64,000 nt of DNA from an uncultured Clostridia bacterium. Lineage in GTDB: Bacteria; Bacillota; Clostridia; Oscillospirales; Ruminococcaceae. The notes beneath the pieces are model-generated. The model did no database searches. It was not told the origin of the DNA and saw only the letters and a list, made by a program, of their open reading frames with translations. Where the stretch lies: the NCBI GenBank assembly GCA_944386805.1, contig CALXCO010000001.1, positions 62,001-126,000 of the forward strand, given 5' to 3'. A program made the translations under genes and the position numbers. Position 1 is the stretch's first letter; every line of letters begins with the position of its first letter. This document shows positions 35,136-44,512 of the stretch, in pieces.

Positions 35136-35178
35136 AAGATGAGGGGAGCAGGCATTGCCTGACCTCTCATCTTTTGCT
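35136..35178 (+). terminator. Bidirectional terminator
   Basis: AAAGATGAGG...GCAGGCA pairs imperfectly with TGCC...CCTCTCATCTTT and is flanked by A-runs and T-runs. It serves the convergent secreted-protein and csoR genes. Confidence 0.75.
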
Positions 35179-35451
35179 TTATCGGGACATTTTGTCCAGA
35201 CATTCCAGAAGTTCGCCGATTTTTTGTTCAATTTCCGCATCGTCGCCGCTGTGCATGGCATCGCGGATGCAATGTTCGGTATGACCCTTGAGCACCTCGC
35301 GGTTTGCCTTTTTAATCAACGACTGCGCAGCGAGCAGCTGGGTCGAGATATCGATGCAATAGCGGTCCTCATCGATCATCCGCAGCACCGCGTCCAATTG
35401 ACCGCGGGCATTGGAGACCAGACGTGCGACCTTTTTGTGATCGGCTTTCAT
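35179..35451 (-). CDS. csoR: CsoR family copper-sensing repressor
   Basis: The 90-residue helical product has the CsoR/DUF156 pattern [34 protein letters not shown] and the copper-binding triad Cys32, His57 and Cys61 (C...HxxxC). It represses copper-efflux genes until Cu(I) binds. Its ATG overlaps the copA stop by four bases, so repressor and pump are made together, and a matching GC-rich palindrome lies at the operon promoter. Confidence 0.9.
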   Translation of the reverse strand: MKADHKKVARLVSNARGQLDAVLRMIDEDRYCIDISTQLLAAQSLIKKANREVLKGHTEHCIRDAMHSGDDAEIEQKIGELLECLDKMSR

Positions 35452-35657
35452 TCGATTTCGGTGACCTCATAGCCCGCATGGGTTACAGCGTCCGCGAGCA
35501 TTTCATCGGTAACCGAGTCATCCACTTCGACGTAAGCTGCTGCATCTTCCAGGCTGACATTAGTAGCATGGACGCCGTTGATTTCGTTGAGTGCTTTTTC
35601 AACCCGGCCGGTGCAGTGGCTGCACATCATACCGTAAATTTTGATGGTCTTTTTCAT
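35448..35657 (-). CDS. Possible internal CopZ-like copper chaperone from an internal start
   Basis: Inside the 3' end of copA and in the same frame, an ATG at 35657 preceded by GGAGGT with six-base spacing opens a 69-residue HMA protein beginning [15 protein letters not shown], the exact size and shape of CopZ. Whether ribosomes start here in addition to making the fusion is inference; E. coli copA makes a short chaperone from its own gene too, by frameshifting at the N-terminal domain. Confidence 0.4.
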   Translation of the reverse strand: MKKTIKIYGMMCSHCTGRVEKALNEINGVHATNVSLEDAAAYVEVDDSVTDEMLADAVTHAGYEVTEIE

Positions 35658-38045
35658 AAGATTACCTCCATTTTCATTTTCCGCAGGGATAGCAGCCTGC
35701 GGGGGATCTATTCTGGTTTCGGTCAGAGTTGCCTCTGCCGTATCAGACAGTTGAACCGACTGGCTGTCGGGAGCCTTCCAGAAGCGGAGCCGGAGGGCGT
35801 TGGTGACAACCGATACCGAGGAGAAGCTCATTGCCGCAGCCCCGAACATCGGGTTAAGTTTGATACCCCAGATGGGGTAGAGGGCACCGGCAGCGATCGG
35901 GATGCCGATTGCATTGTAGCAAAGTGCCCAGAAGAGATTCTGTTTAATGTTGCGGAGCACCGCATGGCTCAGCCGGACCAGCTTGACTACGTCTCTCAGG
36001 TCGCTTTTTACCAGAACAACGTCTGCCGATTCAATCGCGACATCCGTTCCGGCGCCGATTGCGACACCGACATCAGCACGTGCAAGTGCAGGTGCGTCGT
36101 TGATGCCGTCGCCGACCATTGCGACCTTTTTGCCGTCTTTGATCAAAGCGGCGACCTGCGCTTCCTTGTCCTGCGGAAGGACTTCGGCGATGACACGGGT
36201 CAGACCGAGTTTGTTGCCGATTGCTTCGGCAGTTTTGCGGTTGTCGCCGGTCAGCATGATGACCGAGATGCCCATTTTGCGCAGGGTAGCGATTGCTTCG
36301 GCACTGGTCTCACGAATCGGGTCAGCGATGGCCGCGATACCGGCGAGCAGTCCGTTTTCTGCGATAAAGACAGGCGTTTTGCCTTCATTTGCCAGCCGCT
36401 GTGCTTCGGCAGCGCCGTCGCCCAGCAAGACACCCTGCTGTTCCATCAGCTTGCTGTTGCCAGCCAGCAGCGTCCGTCCGCCGGATGTACCGCGTATGCC
36501 CAGTCCCGGCAGCGTTTCAAATCCACTGACCGGAAGCAACACCAGCCCACGTTTGTCCGCTTCACCGATCAATGCCTGCGCCAGCGGATGTTCCGACTGC
36601 TTTTCCAGCGATGCGGCAATCCGGAGCAGGGTATCTGCATCCTTGGCACCCGCGACCACCAGATCGGTGACAGCGGGATGACCTTCGGTAATCGTGCCGG
36701 TTTTGTCCAGCACGACGGTGTCGATATGATGCGCCGTTTCCAGAGCCTCAGCCGATTTGATCAGGATGCCGTTTTTAGCACCGACCCCGGTACCGACCAT
36801 AATCGAAGTCGGGGTTGCCAGTCCCAGCGCACAGGGGCAGGAGATAACCAGCACTGAAATGGCGGCATTCAGCGCGGCAGGGATTCCCTGACCAGCGAGC
36901 ATCCAGATGATAAAGGCGAGTACTGCAATGGAAATAACGACCGGTACGAATACACCGCTGATTTTATCTGCCAGCCGTGCAATCGGAGCCTTGGTGGAAG
37001 CAGCTTCTTCCATCAGCCGGATGATCTGCGACAGGGTAGTGTCCTCACCGACCTCAGTCGCCTCAAAGACAAGGTAACCGGTTTTGAGGACAGTTGCGCC
37101 AGTGACCCGGTCGCCGGGCTTTTTGGAGACCGGCATGCTTTCACCGGTCAGCGCCGATTCATCGACACTGCCGCTGCCGTCGATCATCTTGCCATCGACC
37201 GGGATGGTACCGCCTGCACGGACGACAATCCGGTCTCCACGCTGCAAATCAGCGGTATCGACTTCGACCTCGTTGTCACCCTGCAAAACCATTGCAGTAG
37301 AGGGACGAAGGGCGACCATTGCGCCGATTGCGTCGGAGGTTTTGGCCTTTGCCCTTGCTTCGAGGAATTTACCGAGACTGATCAGGGTCAGAATCATGCC
37401 GGCCGACTCGAAATACAAATCCATTGCGATGGTATGTCCGGCGTGGAAATTGCCATCAGCGATTGCGTACCCCAGCCGGATCAGCTGGACCGATCCGTAA
37501 ACTGTTGCCGCCGCCGAACCGAGGGCAATCAGCGAGTCCATATTCGGAGCGCGCTGGAACAGCCGGGCAAAACCATTCTGGAAGTAGTGGAAGTTCAGAT
37601 AAAGGATTGGCAGCAGCAGGAAAAACTGGGTAAGGGCAAGGGTAAAGAGGTTGCGGTCACCCAGCAGAAATCCCGGCAGCGGCCAGGAGAACATATGACC
37701 CATGCAGACGTAAAACAGTAAAACGGTAAAGACGCCGGAAATAATCAACCGATGTTTTTGTGCGGTGATTTCTTTTTTCTGCCTTTCAGCCTCCTGTTTA
37801 ACCGCGTCCTTTTTCGAAGCCTTTGCAGCATTGGACGCGACGGATGCACCGTAACCGGATTTTTCCACAGCCTCGATCAGCTGAGCGGCCGAGACGGTAT
37901 TTTCATCAAAAGTCACCGACGCAGAGTTGGTCATCAGGCTGACGGTTGCCTGTTGAACGCCCGCGGTTTTGCTGAGTGCCTTTTCGACGTGTGCCGAGCA
38001 GGCAGCGCAGCTCATGCCGGTGACATTGAGTTTAACTTTAGACAT
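35448..38045 (-). CDS. copA: Copper-exporting P1B-type ATPase with fused C-terminal CopZ-like domain
   Basis: The 865-residue product has an N-terminal HMA domain ([11 protein letters not shown]), eight membrane helices, CPC in [26 protein letters not shown] with the phosphorylated Asp, SEHPLAQAL, and [14 protein letters not shown]. It exports Cu(I). The last 69 residues are a second HMA domain ([11 protein letters not shown]) joined by a loose linker; the linker codons include GGAGGT six bases before an in-frame ATG at 35657, so the domain could also be made alone as a copper chaperone. Confidence 0.93.
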   Translation of the reverse strand: MSKVKLNVTGMSCAACSAHVEKALSKTAGVQQATVSLMTNSASVTFDENTVSAAQLIEAVEKSGYGASVASNAAKASKKDAVKQEAERQKKEITAQKHRLIISGVFTVLLFYVCMGHMFSWPLPGFLLGDRNLFTLALTQFFLLLPILYLNFHYFQNGFARLFQRAPNMDSLIALGSAAATVYGSVQLIRLGYAIADGNFHAGHTIAMDLYFESAGMILTLISLGKFLEARAKAKTSDAIGAMVALRPSTAMVLQGDNEVEVDTADLQRGDRIVVRAGGTIPVDGKMIDGSGSVDESALTGESMPVSKKPGDRVTGATVLKTGYLVFEATEVGEDTTLSQIIRLMEEAASTKAPIARLADKISGVFVPVVISIAVLAFIIWMLAGQGIPAALNAAISVLVISCPCALGLATPTSIMVGTGVGAKNGILIKSAEALETAHHIDTVVLDKTGTITEGHPAVTDLVVAGAKDADTLLRIAASLEKQSEHPLAQALIGEADKRGLVLLPVSGFETLPGLGIRGTSGGRTLLAGNSKLMEQQGVLLGDGAAEAQRLANEGKTPVFIAENGLLAGIAAIADPIRETSAEAIATLRKMGISVIMLTGDNRKTAEAIGNKLGLTRVIAEVLPQDKEAQVAALIKDGKKVAMVGDGINDAPALARADVGVAIGAGTDVAIESADVVLVKSDLRDVVKLVRLSHAVLRNIKQNLFWALCYNAIGIPIAAGALYPIWGIKLNPMFGAAAMSFSSVSVVTNALRLRFWKAPDSQSVQLSDTAEATLTETRIDPPQAAIPAENENGGNLMKKTIKIYGMMCSHCTGRVEKALNEINGVHATNVSLEDAAAYVEVDDSVTDEMLADAVTHAGYEVTEIE

Positions 38046-38098
38046 GAGAACCTTCCTTTCTGTACACGGACAGGAGAGGGACAGCTGTCCGATCAGTT

Positions 38099-38118
38099 CC
38101 CATCCCCTGGGGGTGGGG
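38099..38118 (-). promoter_or_regulatory. CsoR-type operator
   Basis: CCCATCCCC-T-GGGGGTGGG is a near-perfect inverted repeat of C-tract and G-tract half-sites, the form typical of CsoR/RcnR sites. It lies just downstream of the copA promoter, over the expected transcript start. Confidence 0.65.
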
Positions 38119-38127
38119 TGTGACTTA

Positions 38128-38156
38128 AATATATCATACCTTTTTTATTTTGTCAA
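38128..38156 (-). promoter_or_regulatory. Promoter of the copA-csoR operon
   Basis: On the minus strand TTGACA (38156-38151) and TATATT (38133-38128) are 17 bases apart, with the CsoR-type palindrome immediately downstream. Confidence 0.75.
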
Positions 38157-38196
38157 GGGGTAGCAGGAACTATTTCAGCCGGCAGCCCAATTATGG

Positions 38197-38202
38197 TATA
38201 AT
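38197..38202 (+). promoter_or_regulatory. Possible -10 for the ECF sigma gene
   Basis: TATAAT lies 120 bases before the sigma factor ATG and is followed by T and A runs; no convincing -35 is seen. The rest of the gap to 38322 shows nothing else recognisable. Confidence 0.4.
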
Positions 38203-38321
38203 TTTTTTAAAAAAGGAAAATTCGATGCAACCAACCCGCCCAATTTGTCGGTATATCAGGTGAGAGGCCCAACACGAGGATATCCACTTTTACAGTATGG
38301 GCAGGAAAGGGGAGACAAACC

Positions 38322-38885
38322 ATGCAGGATGAGCAGATTATAGAACTATACTGGAAGCGGGACGAGTCCGCTATCCAAGAGACGGAACGGAAGTATGGCC
38401 GGTATCTGTACAAGATAGCCTGTAACATTTTACTAAATCAGGAGGACAGCCAGGAGAGCGTCAACGACACCTATTTAAAGGCATGGAACGCAATGCCGCC
38501 CACACGACCGGGCAGGTTATCCGTTTTCCTCGGACGGATTACCCGCCAGCTGTCGATCGACCGCTATCGCGCAAACAACCGGCAAAAACGGCAGGCGTCC
38601 ACCTATGCCGCCTCACTCAGCGAACTGGAGGAATGCCTTCCGGACGGAGGAGATACCACACGGGAGGGGTTTGACCTGCGATTGCTGGCGGGTGCGATCA
38701 GCGCATATCTGCGGACGCTGCCGGCACCGGCGCGCAGGGTGTTTATCGGACGATATTATTATATGGATTCCATCCGGGAGATTGCAAGATGGGCGGGGAT
38801 GAGCGAATCCAAGGTCAAAAGTATGCTGTACCGGACACGCAATGGACTGAAAAGTTATCTGGAACAGGAGGAATTTGCGGTATGA
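38322..38885 (+). CDS. RNA polymerase sigma factor, ECF type
   Basis: The 187-residue product has sigma region 2 (KYGRYLYKIACNILLNQEDSQESVNDTYLKAWNAMPP, then FLGRITRQLSIDRYRANNR) and region 4 (LPAPARRVFIGRYYYMDSIREIARWAGMSESKVKSMLYRTRNGLKSYL). It lacks regions 1 and 3, as ECF factors do. AGGGGAGA precedes the ATG. The next gene overlaps it by four bases and encodes a membrane protein that may hold it inactive. Confidence 0.9.
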   Translation: MQDEQIIELYWKRDESAIQETERKYGRYLYKIACNILLNQEDSQESVNDTYLKAWNAMPPTRPGRLSVFLGRITRQLSIDRYRANNRQKRQASTYAASLSELEECLPDGGDTTREGFDLRLLAGAISAYLRTLPAPARRVFIGRYYYMDSIREIARWAGMSESKVKSMLYRTRNGLKSYLEQEEFAV

Positions 38886-40153
38886 AGCGGGAACAGATCA
38901 GTGACGCACTGAATTTACTGGATGACGAGCTGCTTTCCGAGACCGACCGGATGCGGAACCGATCGGTCTGGCTGCGGCCGAAATATTATCGAGGAATTGG
39001 AGCGGCAGCCTGCCTGATACTGGTTGCAGCAGCGGGAATGCAGCTGCATCAGTGGCTGCACACCGGAGTCGATTGTCCATCTGAAATGATTGTCGGAATA
39101 TCGGGCGATTCGTCCGAAAATACATCACCTCCTGTCCTGAGCCTGAAGGACTGGGACTGGGGCGGCATGGGATTTGAAGGATACATGGCCTATGACATCA
39201 GCGAACTGACCAGTTCCAACCCATGGGATGCTTTGATTCCGCTGGAGACCTTGCCGGTTTTCCGCAACAAGCTGACGGTCAATGAAGACTATCTCCTTCG
39301 CGGTGGGGATTTTGACCGGATGGAGGAGGTTTTAAAAGACGTTGCCGAACGGCTGGGACTGGACAGCGACAGCCTGACCATCACTGATGATGCACCGACC
39401 GAGGAAGAACGTCAGAAGTCAATCGAAAGATTCAAACTGACCGGAGGAGAGCCACCCGAAGGGTATTATGATCCGACCCGGCTGATGACCGAAGCGGACG
39501 GGGTTGAAATAGAAGTAAGTTTGGGCTTAACGGCTACGATCACGTTTGAACCGGCGGTCCCACTGCCTGAGGGGTACAACTTTGCCTTTTTTGCCAGCTA
39601 TGCCGATTGTCAGAAAACAGCAGACTGGCTGCTGGAACAGTATGCCGGTCTGATGGATATGGAGCAGCCCACGACGGCAATTGACGGCGGCGACTATAAC
39701 ATCTACCGTCAGCAAAGGTATCAGATTGCATTTTATGACGCATCCGGCAGCTATCTTGACCAGCTGCTCAATTATAATTTCAACCAGACCGTTTTCTATT
39801 GTGGCGATGATGGGATGCTGTTGGCGGCACGCATTTACCAGCCTGATCTGTCCCAGAAGGTCGGCGACTATCCGATTATGACGGTTGATGAGGCGGCACA
39901 GCAGCTGAAAGACGGCAACTGTATTTCCAGCGTGCCCAGTGATGTCGTTCCATCAGACGAACCGTCCAAAGTTGAGTTGGTCTACCGGACAGGGGAGCGG
40001 GAAGGGTATTTTCTGCCCTATTACCGGTTTTATGTTGAACTGCCGTCGATGGAGGGAGGGGACGGGCTGAAAACTTACGGCGCGTTTTATGTTCCGGCAA
40101 TTGAGCCGGAGTACCTCGAAGATGTCCCGGTATGGGACGGGAGCTTCAATTGA
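38882..40153 (+). CDS. Membrane-anchored partner of the ECF sigma factor (putative anti-sigma)
   Basis: The 423-residue product starts with a short cytoplasmic helix (ISDALNLLDDELLSETDRMR), one membrane helix (GIGAAACLILVAAAGMQL, about residues 38-56) and a large outside domain of about 360 residues rich in Asp, Glu and aromatic residues. This layout, and the ATGA overlap with the sigma gene, indicate an anti-sigma or sensor. No known zinc anti-sigma motif is present. Function is inferred from context. Confidence 0.65.
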   Translation: MKREQISDALNLLDDELLSETDRMRNRSVWLRPKYYRGIGAAACLILVAAAGMQLHQWLHTGVDCPSEMIVGISGDSSENTSPPVLSLKDWDWGGMGFEGYMAYDISELTSSNPWDALIPLETLPVFRNKLTVNEDYLLRGGDFDRMEEVLKDVAERLGLDSDSLTITDDAPTEEERQKSIERFKLTGGEPPEGYYDPTRLMTEADGVEIEVSLGLTATITFEPAVPLPEGYNFAFFASYADCQKTADWLLEQYAGLMDMEQPTTAIDGGDYNIYRQQRYQIAFYDASGSYLDQLLNYNFNQTVFYCGDDGMLLAARIYQPDLSQKVGDYPIMTVDEAAQQLKDGNCISSVPSDVVPSDEPSKVELVYRTGEREGYFLPYYRFYVELPSMEGGDGLKTYGAFYVPAIEPEYLEDVPVWDGSFN

Positions 40154-40186
40154 TCAGTAATTTTGATTGAAAGTTTTACTCAAACG

Positions 40187-40226
40187 ATAACCCCGGCAGC
40201 TGTCGAAATCATGCTGCCGGGGTTAT
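40187..40226 (+). terminator. Bidirectional terminator
   Basis: TAACCCCGGCAGC pairs with GCTGCCGGGGTTA across a 14-base loop, between the convergent sigma-partner and lipoprotein genes. The T-run is weak on both sides. Confidence 0.65.
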
Positions 40227-40231
40227 AAGCT

Positions 40232-40720
40232 TTACGTATCCAGTTTTCCGTAATGAAGGGTATTTTCATCGCTGTCAAATACCGCGACGGTGAAGTTGAA
40301 AGAGTGCCGGTCGAGGATATCCTGAGCATCATTCTGCCGGTCGATCAGCAGGTAATAACCGTTTTCAACTTCCGGGAAAAGCGGGTTGCCGTTGTTGTCG
40401 TTCAGGTAGGGACCCTTCTGGTAAAAATCGTCCTCCAGTCCATAGACGAGAGCGGTTGTTGTTTCGTCCATCGGAAGCGGTTTCCAGTCGGAGTCGTTTT
40501 GTATCTGCTGCAAAACGCTGTCGTCCTCAAAAGTGAGTACGTCATATGTTGTCCCGTCTCCAAAAAAGCCATGATCTTCGACTTTGGAAATGACTGTGCT
40601 GTCAGACAGGTTAAGTCCCAGTTCACTGCCGATTTTACCCGACGGATTATTACCCGACTGGCATGCTGTCAGCATAATGGTCAGACTTAGCGCAGCGACA
40701 GTTGAAATGATTTTCCGCAT
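40232..40720 (-). CDS. Putative lipoprotein
   Basis: The 162-residue product has a lipoprotein signal (MRKIISTVAALSLTIMLTAC, with the lipobox LTAC) and a short exported domain containing VEDHGFFGDGTTYDVLTFED and GYYLLIDRQND. AAAGGAG eight bases before the ATG at 40720 fixes the start. It would be anchored outside the membrane. No domain is recognised with confidence. Confidence 0.75.
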   Translation of the reverse strand: MRKIISTVAALSLTIMLTACQSGNNPSGKIGSELGLNLSDSTVISKVEDHGFFGDGTTYDVLTFEDDSVLQQIQNDSDWKPLPMDETTTALVYGLEDDFYQKGPYLNDNNGNPLFPEVENGYYLLIDRQNDAQDILDRHSFNFTVAVFDSDENTLHYGKLDT

Positions 40721-40752
40721 AAGAAAAACTCCTTTCACATCCGACATTTTGT

Positions 40753-41199
40753 TTATCGCCGGAGGACAAGTATCTGCACCGGACTGCCGAATTCCTCGGC
40801 AAACGGACCTTCGACAAATCCTATTTTTTTGTAAAACGGCCTTGCGGCGGTGCCTTTAGGGTCACCTTCCCGATAGGTAGAGACGGTCACATCTCTGTCA
40901 GGCGGCAGCTGTTCCAGCATCAGCCGGACCATTTCCCAGGCAATATGCTGTCTGCGGCAATCGGGGTCGACCGCCAGAAAGCAGAGCTGGCACCTTCTTT
41001 TTGAGAACAGCAGGATACCGGTGAGTTTCCCATCGTTTTCGGCGCAGATAGCGCCGCCTTTTTGGATAAATGAAAGGACGGTTTCCCGATGTTCCGCGAT
41101 GGCGGACTCCGTTTCCAGTCCTGGAAAGTTATCTTTTACTTTGACGACCAGCCGCATCCATTGTTCGATGTCAGCCGGTTTTGCAAATCGAATTGTCAT
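40753..41199 (-). CDS. GNAT family N-acetyltransferase
   Basis: The 148-residue product has the acetyl-CoA fold: TIRFAKPADIEQWMRLVVKVKDNFPG, GKLTGILLFSKRRCQLCFLAVDPDCRRQHIAWEMVRLML (with a variant of the R/QxxGxG/A motif, RRQHIA) and ARPFYKKIGFVEG. Substrate unknown. It is 32 bases upstream of the lipoprotein gene and 18 bases after the TauE/SafE gene, so all may share a transcript. Confidence 0.85.
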   Translation of the reverse strand: MTIRFAKPADIEQWMRLVVKVKDNFPGLETESAIAEHRETVLSFIQKGGAICAENDGKLTGILLFSKRRCQLCFLAVDPDCRRQHIAWEMVRLMLEQLPPDRDVTVSTYREGDPKGTAARPFYKKIGFVEGPFAEEFGSPVQILVLRR

Positions 41200-41217
41200 G
41201 GCAGATCACCCGATTGA

Positions 41218-41934
41218 TTACAGATTGGTTAGAACCAACGCTGCGCCGGAGACGATCAGCATCAGAATGACCAGTTTACGGACGATTTTTTCGTCGAGGA
41301 ATTTTCCGCTCAGCATACCTGCTCCCAACCCGATCAGCATAAACGGCAGGAGAACCACCGCCTGCTTGAGGACATCGAAAGTCAGCAGCCCCCAGATCGT
41401 GTACAGGACAATCCGCAGCGTGTTTTCAATCACGAAAACGGTGCAGATATTTGCCTTGAATGAATGGCTGTCCTCCGTAACCCTTCCGAGGTAAGCGCCT
41501 AGCAGTGCGCCGACCCCATACAGTCCGCAGAGAATTCCCGACAGGACACCGATGACAATCAGGAGAGGTTTAGACTGGCGGAATTTTTTGCCGCTCCGGT
41601 CGCTCCAGAGCATTTCCGCTCCAATCAGGACGATGATGATACCGAACAGGATTTTGATGCTGTTTGTATTGGCATTTTTAAGAAAGAGAGCGCCGGGAAT
41701 CATCCCGATCACGATCAGAAAAGCCAGCGGCAGGCAGATATTCCACCGGATGGATTTTCTTTCTTTCCAAGCGAGGATGAAGTTAGTGGGGTAACCGAGC
41801 AGCAGCTCAACAGGGGAGATATTGGCGTTATTGACGCCAAAGCTGAGGATGCTGGTAAAGACCAGCGTGTTTGCGAAGCCGCACAGACCCTTGACAAAAA
41901 ACGCGGCGACCGTTGCAATAATCCAGTAGATCAT
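41218..41934 (-). CDS. Sulfite exporter TauE/SafE family membrane protein
   Basis: The 238-residue product has about eight membrane helices in two similar halves, the family motif GLCGFANTLVFTSILSFG near the N-terminus and GVLSGILCGLYGVGALLGAYL in the middle. Such proteins move sulfite, sulfoacetate or other small anions; this member's substrate is unknown. AAAGGA precedes the ATG. Confidence 0.85.
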   Translation of the reverse strand: MIYWIIATVAAFFVKGLCGFANTLVFTSILSFGVNNANISPVELLLGYPTNFILAWKERKSIRWNICLPLAFLIVIGMIPGALFLKNANTNSIKILFGIIIVLIGAEMLWSDRSGKKFRQSKPLLIVIGVLSGILCGLYGVGALLGAYLGRVTEDSHSFKANICTVFVIENTLRIVLYTIWGLLTFDVLKQAVVLLPFMLIGLGAGMLSGKFLDEKIVRKLVILMLIVSGAALVLTNL

Positions 41935-41955
41935 GTTATCTAAGTCCTTTAGCCG

Positions 41956-42603
41956 TTATTTTGTTTTGGGGATACGTGCGACGGGGAGGTTCCAGCGGTA
42001 TTTAGTCGCCAGCATCCGCACGATGATGACGACAGCGGCACCGATGATCAGCGCAAAGGAATCCGGAATCAGCAGTCGGCCGTAGATATAGGCCATTGCG
42101 CCGAGGATGGATGCACAGGCATAGATATGTTTTTTCAGGATATACGGAGTAATTCCAGCCATCATATCCCGCAGCAGACCGCCGCCGACACCGGTGACAA
42201 CGCCGAGGAAGATTGCGAGGAAGCGGTAGTTTTCGTATCCTGCCGAAACGGCCTTTTGTGCGCCCAGCACCGTGAATGCACCGAGACCGATTGCGTCGAG
42301 GATATTCATCAGCTTTTCATAGCCTTCCAGAAACCGCATATCCAGAAAATACGGGTTGAGATAACAGATCAGGAAGATGACGCCGACCGTAATTGCTGCC
42401 AGCATAAAATAAACGGGGTTCTGGAAGGAACTGGGCGGAGTAATCTGGAGGATGATATCGCGGATAATACCGCCGCCGACAGCGGTCGTTGCGCCGAGGA
42501 CGAGGACGCCGAACAGGTCGAGACGTTTACGGATGGCGACCATTGCACCGGAAGAAGCAAACGCAATGGTACCAATCAATTCGATGATAAACTGTATTTT
42601 CAT
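41956..42603 (-). CDS. Trimeric intracellular cation (TRIC) channel family protein
   Basis: The 215-residue product has seven membrane helices as two repeats, with GTIAFASSGAMVAIRKRLDLFGVLVLGATTAVGGGIIRD and GVVTGVGGGLLRDMMAG, the glycine-rich motifs of the YadS/UPF0126 family, whose prokaryotic members are potassium-permeable TRIC channels. Its ATG overlaps the cinA stop by four bases. Confidence 0.92.
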   Translation of the reverse strand: MKIQFIIELIGTIAFASSGAMVAIRKRLDLFGVLVLGATTAVGGGIIRDIILQITPPSSFQNPVYFMLAAITVGVIFLICYLNPYFLDMRFLEGYEKLMNILDAIGLGAFTVLGAQKAVSAGYENYRFLAIFLGVVTGVGGGLLRDMMAGITPYILKKHIYACASILGAMAYIYGRLLIPDSFALIIGAAVVIIVRMLATKYRWNLPVARIPKTK

Positions 42604-43136
42604 TTAGAGCCCTCCCGCATTGCGATTGCGTCCAGCACCAGTTGCAGAGCGGTATCCGAGACGAGGAAGCGGATTTGCTGGCGGACGTCGCCGCGAATGC
42701 CATGGAACTCCTTGCGGAGGGTGACCTGATGCCATCCACAGCAGAGGGAGACATACACTTCGCCGACCGGTTTCCCCTCAGACGGTTCGGGTCCGGCATT
42801 GCCGGTGACCGCGACCGCGATATCCGCACCGGAAAAGCGGCGGACGCCGTCAGCCATCTCTTTGGCGGTTTCAGCCGACACAGCGGAGAAGTCCCGCAGG
42901 GTTTCCGGCTTAACCCCCAGCATTTTGACTTTCATATCATTGGAATAGGTGACCATCCCGCAGTGGAAGACAGCAGAGGAGCCGGAGACGTCGGTAATCC
43001 TGGCGGCGATCAGGCCGCCGGTACAGCTTTCTGCGGTAGCGAGAGTAAGACCTGCGCGTGCCAGCGCATGGACAACGCTTGTTTGCAGGGACTTATCCAT
43101 CATTTTATCAAACGATACATAATCGAAATTTTCCAT
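42600..43136 (-). CDS. CinA C-terminal-domain protein (NMN amidohydrolase PncC type)
   Basis: The 178-residue product has the CinA C-terminal motif TLATAESCTGGLIAARITDVSGSSAVFHCGMVTYSNDMK, AVTGNAGPEPSEGKPVGEVYVS and FHGIRGDVRQQ. Such proteins deamidate nicotinamide mononucleotide for NAD recycling. It is the stand-alone form without the N-terminal molybdopterin-like domain. ATG 43136 is preferred; an in-frame GTG at 43148 overlaps AAGGAG. Confidence 0.92.
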   Translation of the reverse strand: MENFDYVSFDKMMDKSLQTSVVHALARAGLTLATAESCTGGLIAARITDVSGSSAVFHCGMVTYSNDMKVKMLGVKPETLRDFSAVSAETAKEMADGVRRFSGADIAVAVTGNAGPEPSEGKPVGEVYVSLCCGWHQVTLRKEFHGIRGDVRQQIRFLVSDTALQLVLDAIAMREGSK

Positions 43137-43269
43137 TTTCTCATGCACTCCTTATCTGGTTCATTATAGCATGAAGCGGGTGGAATGTAAACGGCTGAAG
43201 AACATTTTCCTCACACTGTTTTCGATTTTGAATAACTGATAATTTTGTATGATTTCTACGGATTTTGTC

Positions 43270-43298
43270 TTGCAAGATACGCGCTTTCGTGCTAGAAT
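43270..43298 (+). promoter_or_regulatory. Promoter of the M42 peptidase - GH31 unit
   Basis: TTGCAA (43270-43275) and TAGAAT (43293-43298) are 17 bases apart, about 95 bases before the peptidase ATG. Confidence 0.6.
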
Positions 43299-43393
43299 AT
43301 CCTTAATTTGGAAGATATATTCCGATGAAACCGTGCTCGTAAACGGCTAAACCGGCCGTCTGCGGAAAACTGCATCGAATCGAGGTCCTATCA

Positions 43394-44467
43394 ATGAATT
43401 GCAAACGTTCACTTGAATTAATCAGCCGTCTTTCGGACGCGAACGGTCCGTCCGGCTTTGAAGATGAAGTCACAGCCATTGTCCGGGAAGAGATGGAAGG
43501 GCTGACTGCCTGTTCGGAGGATTCACTCCGCAATCTGTATCTGTCCCGGCGGGAGAATACCGGCGACCGGCCGGTGGTGATGCTGGATGCACACTCAGAC
43601 GAAGTCGGCTTTATGATTCGGTCGATTCTGGCGGATGGGACAATGCGTTTTCTGCCGCTGGGCGGATGGGTCAACTATACAGTTCCTGCATCCCGTGTAC
43701 GGGTGCGGACGCTGGAAGGAAACTGGATTACCGGCGTCGTTGCGACCCGACCGGTTCATTTCCTGCCGGCATCCGAACGCGGAAAGGTGCCGGACATTTC
43801 GGAGATGGTGATTGACGTCGGAGCCGCGAGCTATGAGGAAGCGGTATCGATGGGGATGGAGACCGGCGCACCGGTTGTTCCGGACGTCGACTTTGAATAT
43901 AATGAAAAGAACGGTGTGATGCTGGGCAAGGCATTTGACTGCCGTGCAGGATGCGGCGTGCTGTGCGATACCCTGCGGGAACTGGACGGGGAAGAGCTGG
44001 CGGTTGACGTGACCGGCGTGCTGTCCTCGCAGGAAGAGGTCGGAGACCGTGGGGTACAGGTTGCAGCCCGGACGGTCCATCCTGATCTGGCGATTGTCTT
44101 TGAAGGTGCGCCTGCCGACGATACTTTCACCCCACCGCTTGAGATTCAGACCGGACTGGGACGGGGCGTCATGCTGCGTCACTACGACCTCGGCATGATT
44201 ACCAACCCGCGGTTGATGCGGTACACCCTTGATTTGGCGAAGGAATACGGGATTCCGACCCAGCAGGCAGTCAGAACCGGCGGACGCACCAACGGCGCCC
44301 AGATCAATCTGACCGGACAGGGTGTCCCGACGATTGTACTCAGCGTACCGGTGCGGTATGCCCATACCCATCACGGCTTTGCATCGATTCATGATTACGA
44401 GAATGCGGTCAAACTGGCGGCACAGCTGGTTCGTTCGCTGGACGAAGAGGTCATCAGCACATTTTAA
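43394..44467 (+). CDS. M42 family metallopeptidase (aminopeptidase)
   Basis: The 357-residue product has the M42 metal ligands: His and Asp in LDAHSDEVGFMI, Asp in KAFDCRAGCGVL, Glu-Glu in SSQEEVGDRG, and the downstream GGRTNGAQINLTGQGVPTIVLSVPVRYAHTHHG with the last His. It is a tetrahedral-cage aminopeptidase that trims peptides; some are annotated as endoglucanase M by mistake. GAGGTC precedes the ATG. A GH31 gene follows 45 bases later. Confidence 0.93.
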   Translation: MNCKRSLELISRLSDANGPSGFEDEVTAIVREEMEGLTACSEDSLRNLYLSRRENTGDRPVVMLDAHSDEVGFMIRSILADGTMRFLPLGGWVNYTVPASRVRVRTLEGNWITGVVATRPVHFLPASERGKVPDISEMVIDVGAASYEEAVSMGMETGAPVVPDVDFEYNEKNGVMLGKAFDCRAGCGVLCDTLRELDGEELAVDVTGVLSSQEEVGDRGVQVAARTVHPDLAIVFEGAPADDTFTPPLEIQTGLGRGVMLRHYDLGMITNPRLMRYTLDLAKEYGIPTQQAVRTGGRTNGAQINLTGQGVPTIVLSVPVRYAHTHHGFASIHDYENAVKLAAQLVRSLDEEVISTF

Positions 44468-44512
44468 CAGATAATCTGGCGGCAGATGTTCGGAAAAGAA
44501 AGGAAGGTTTTT

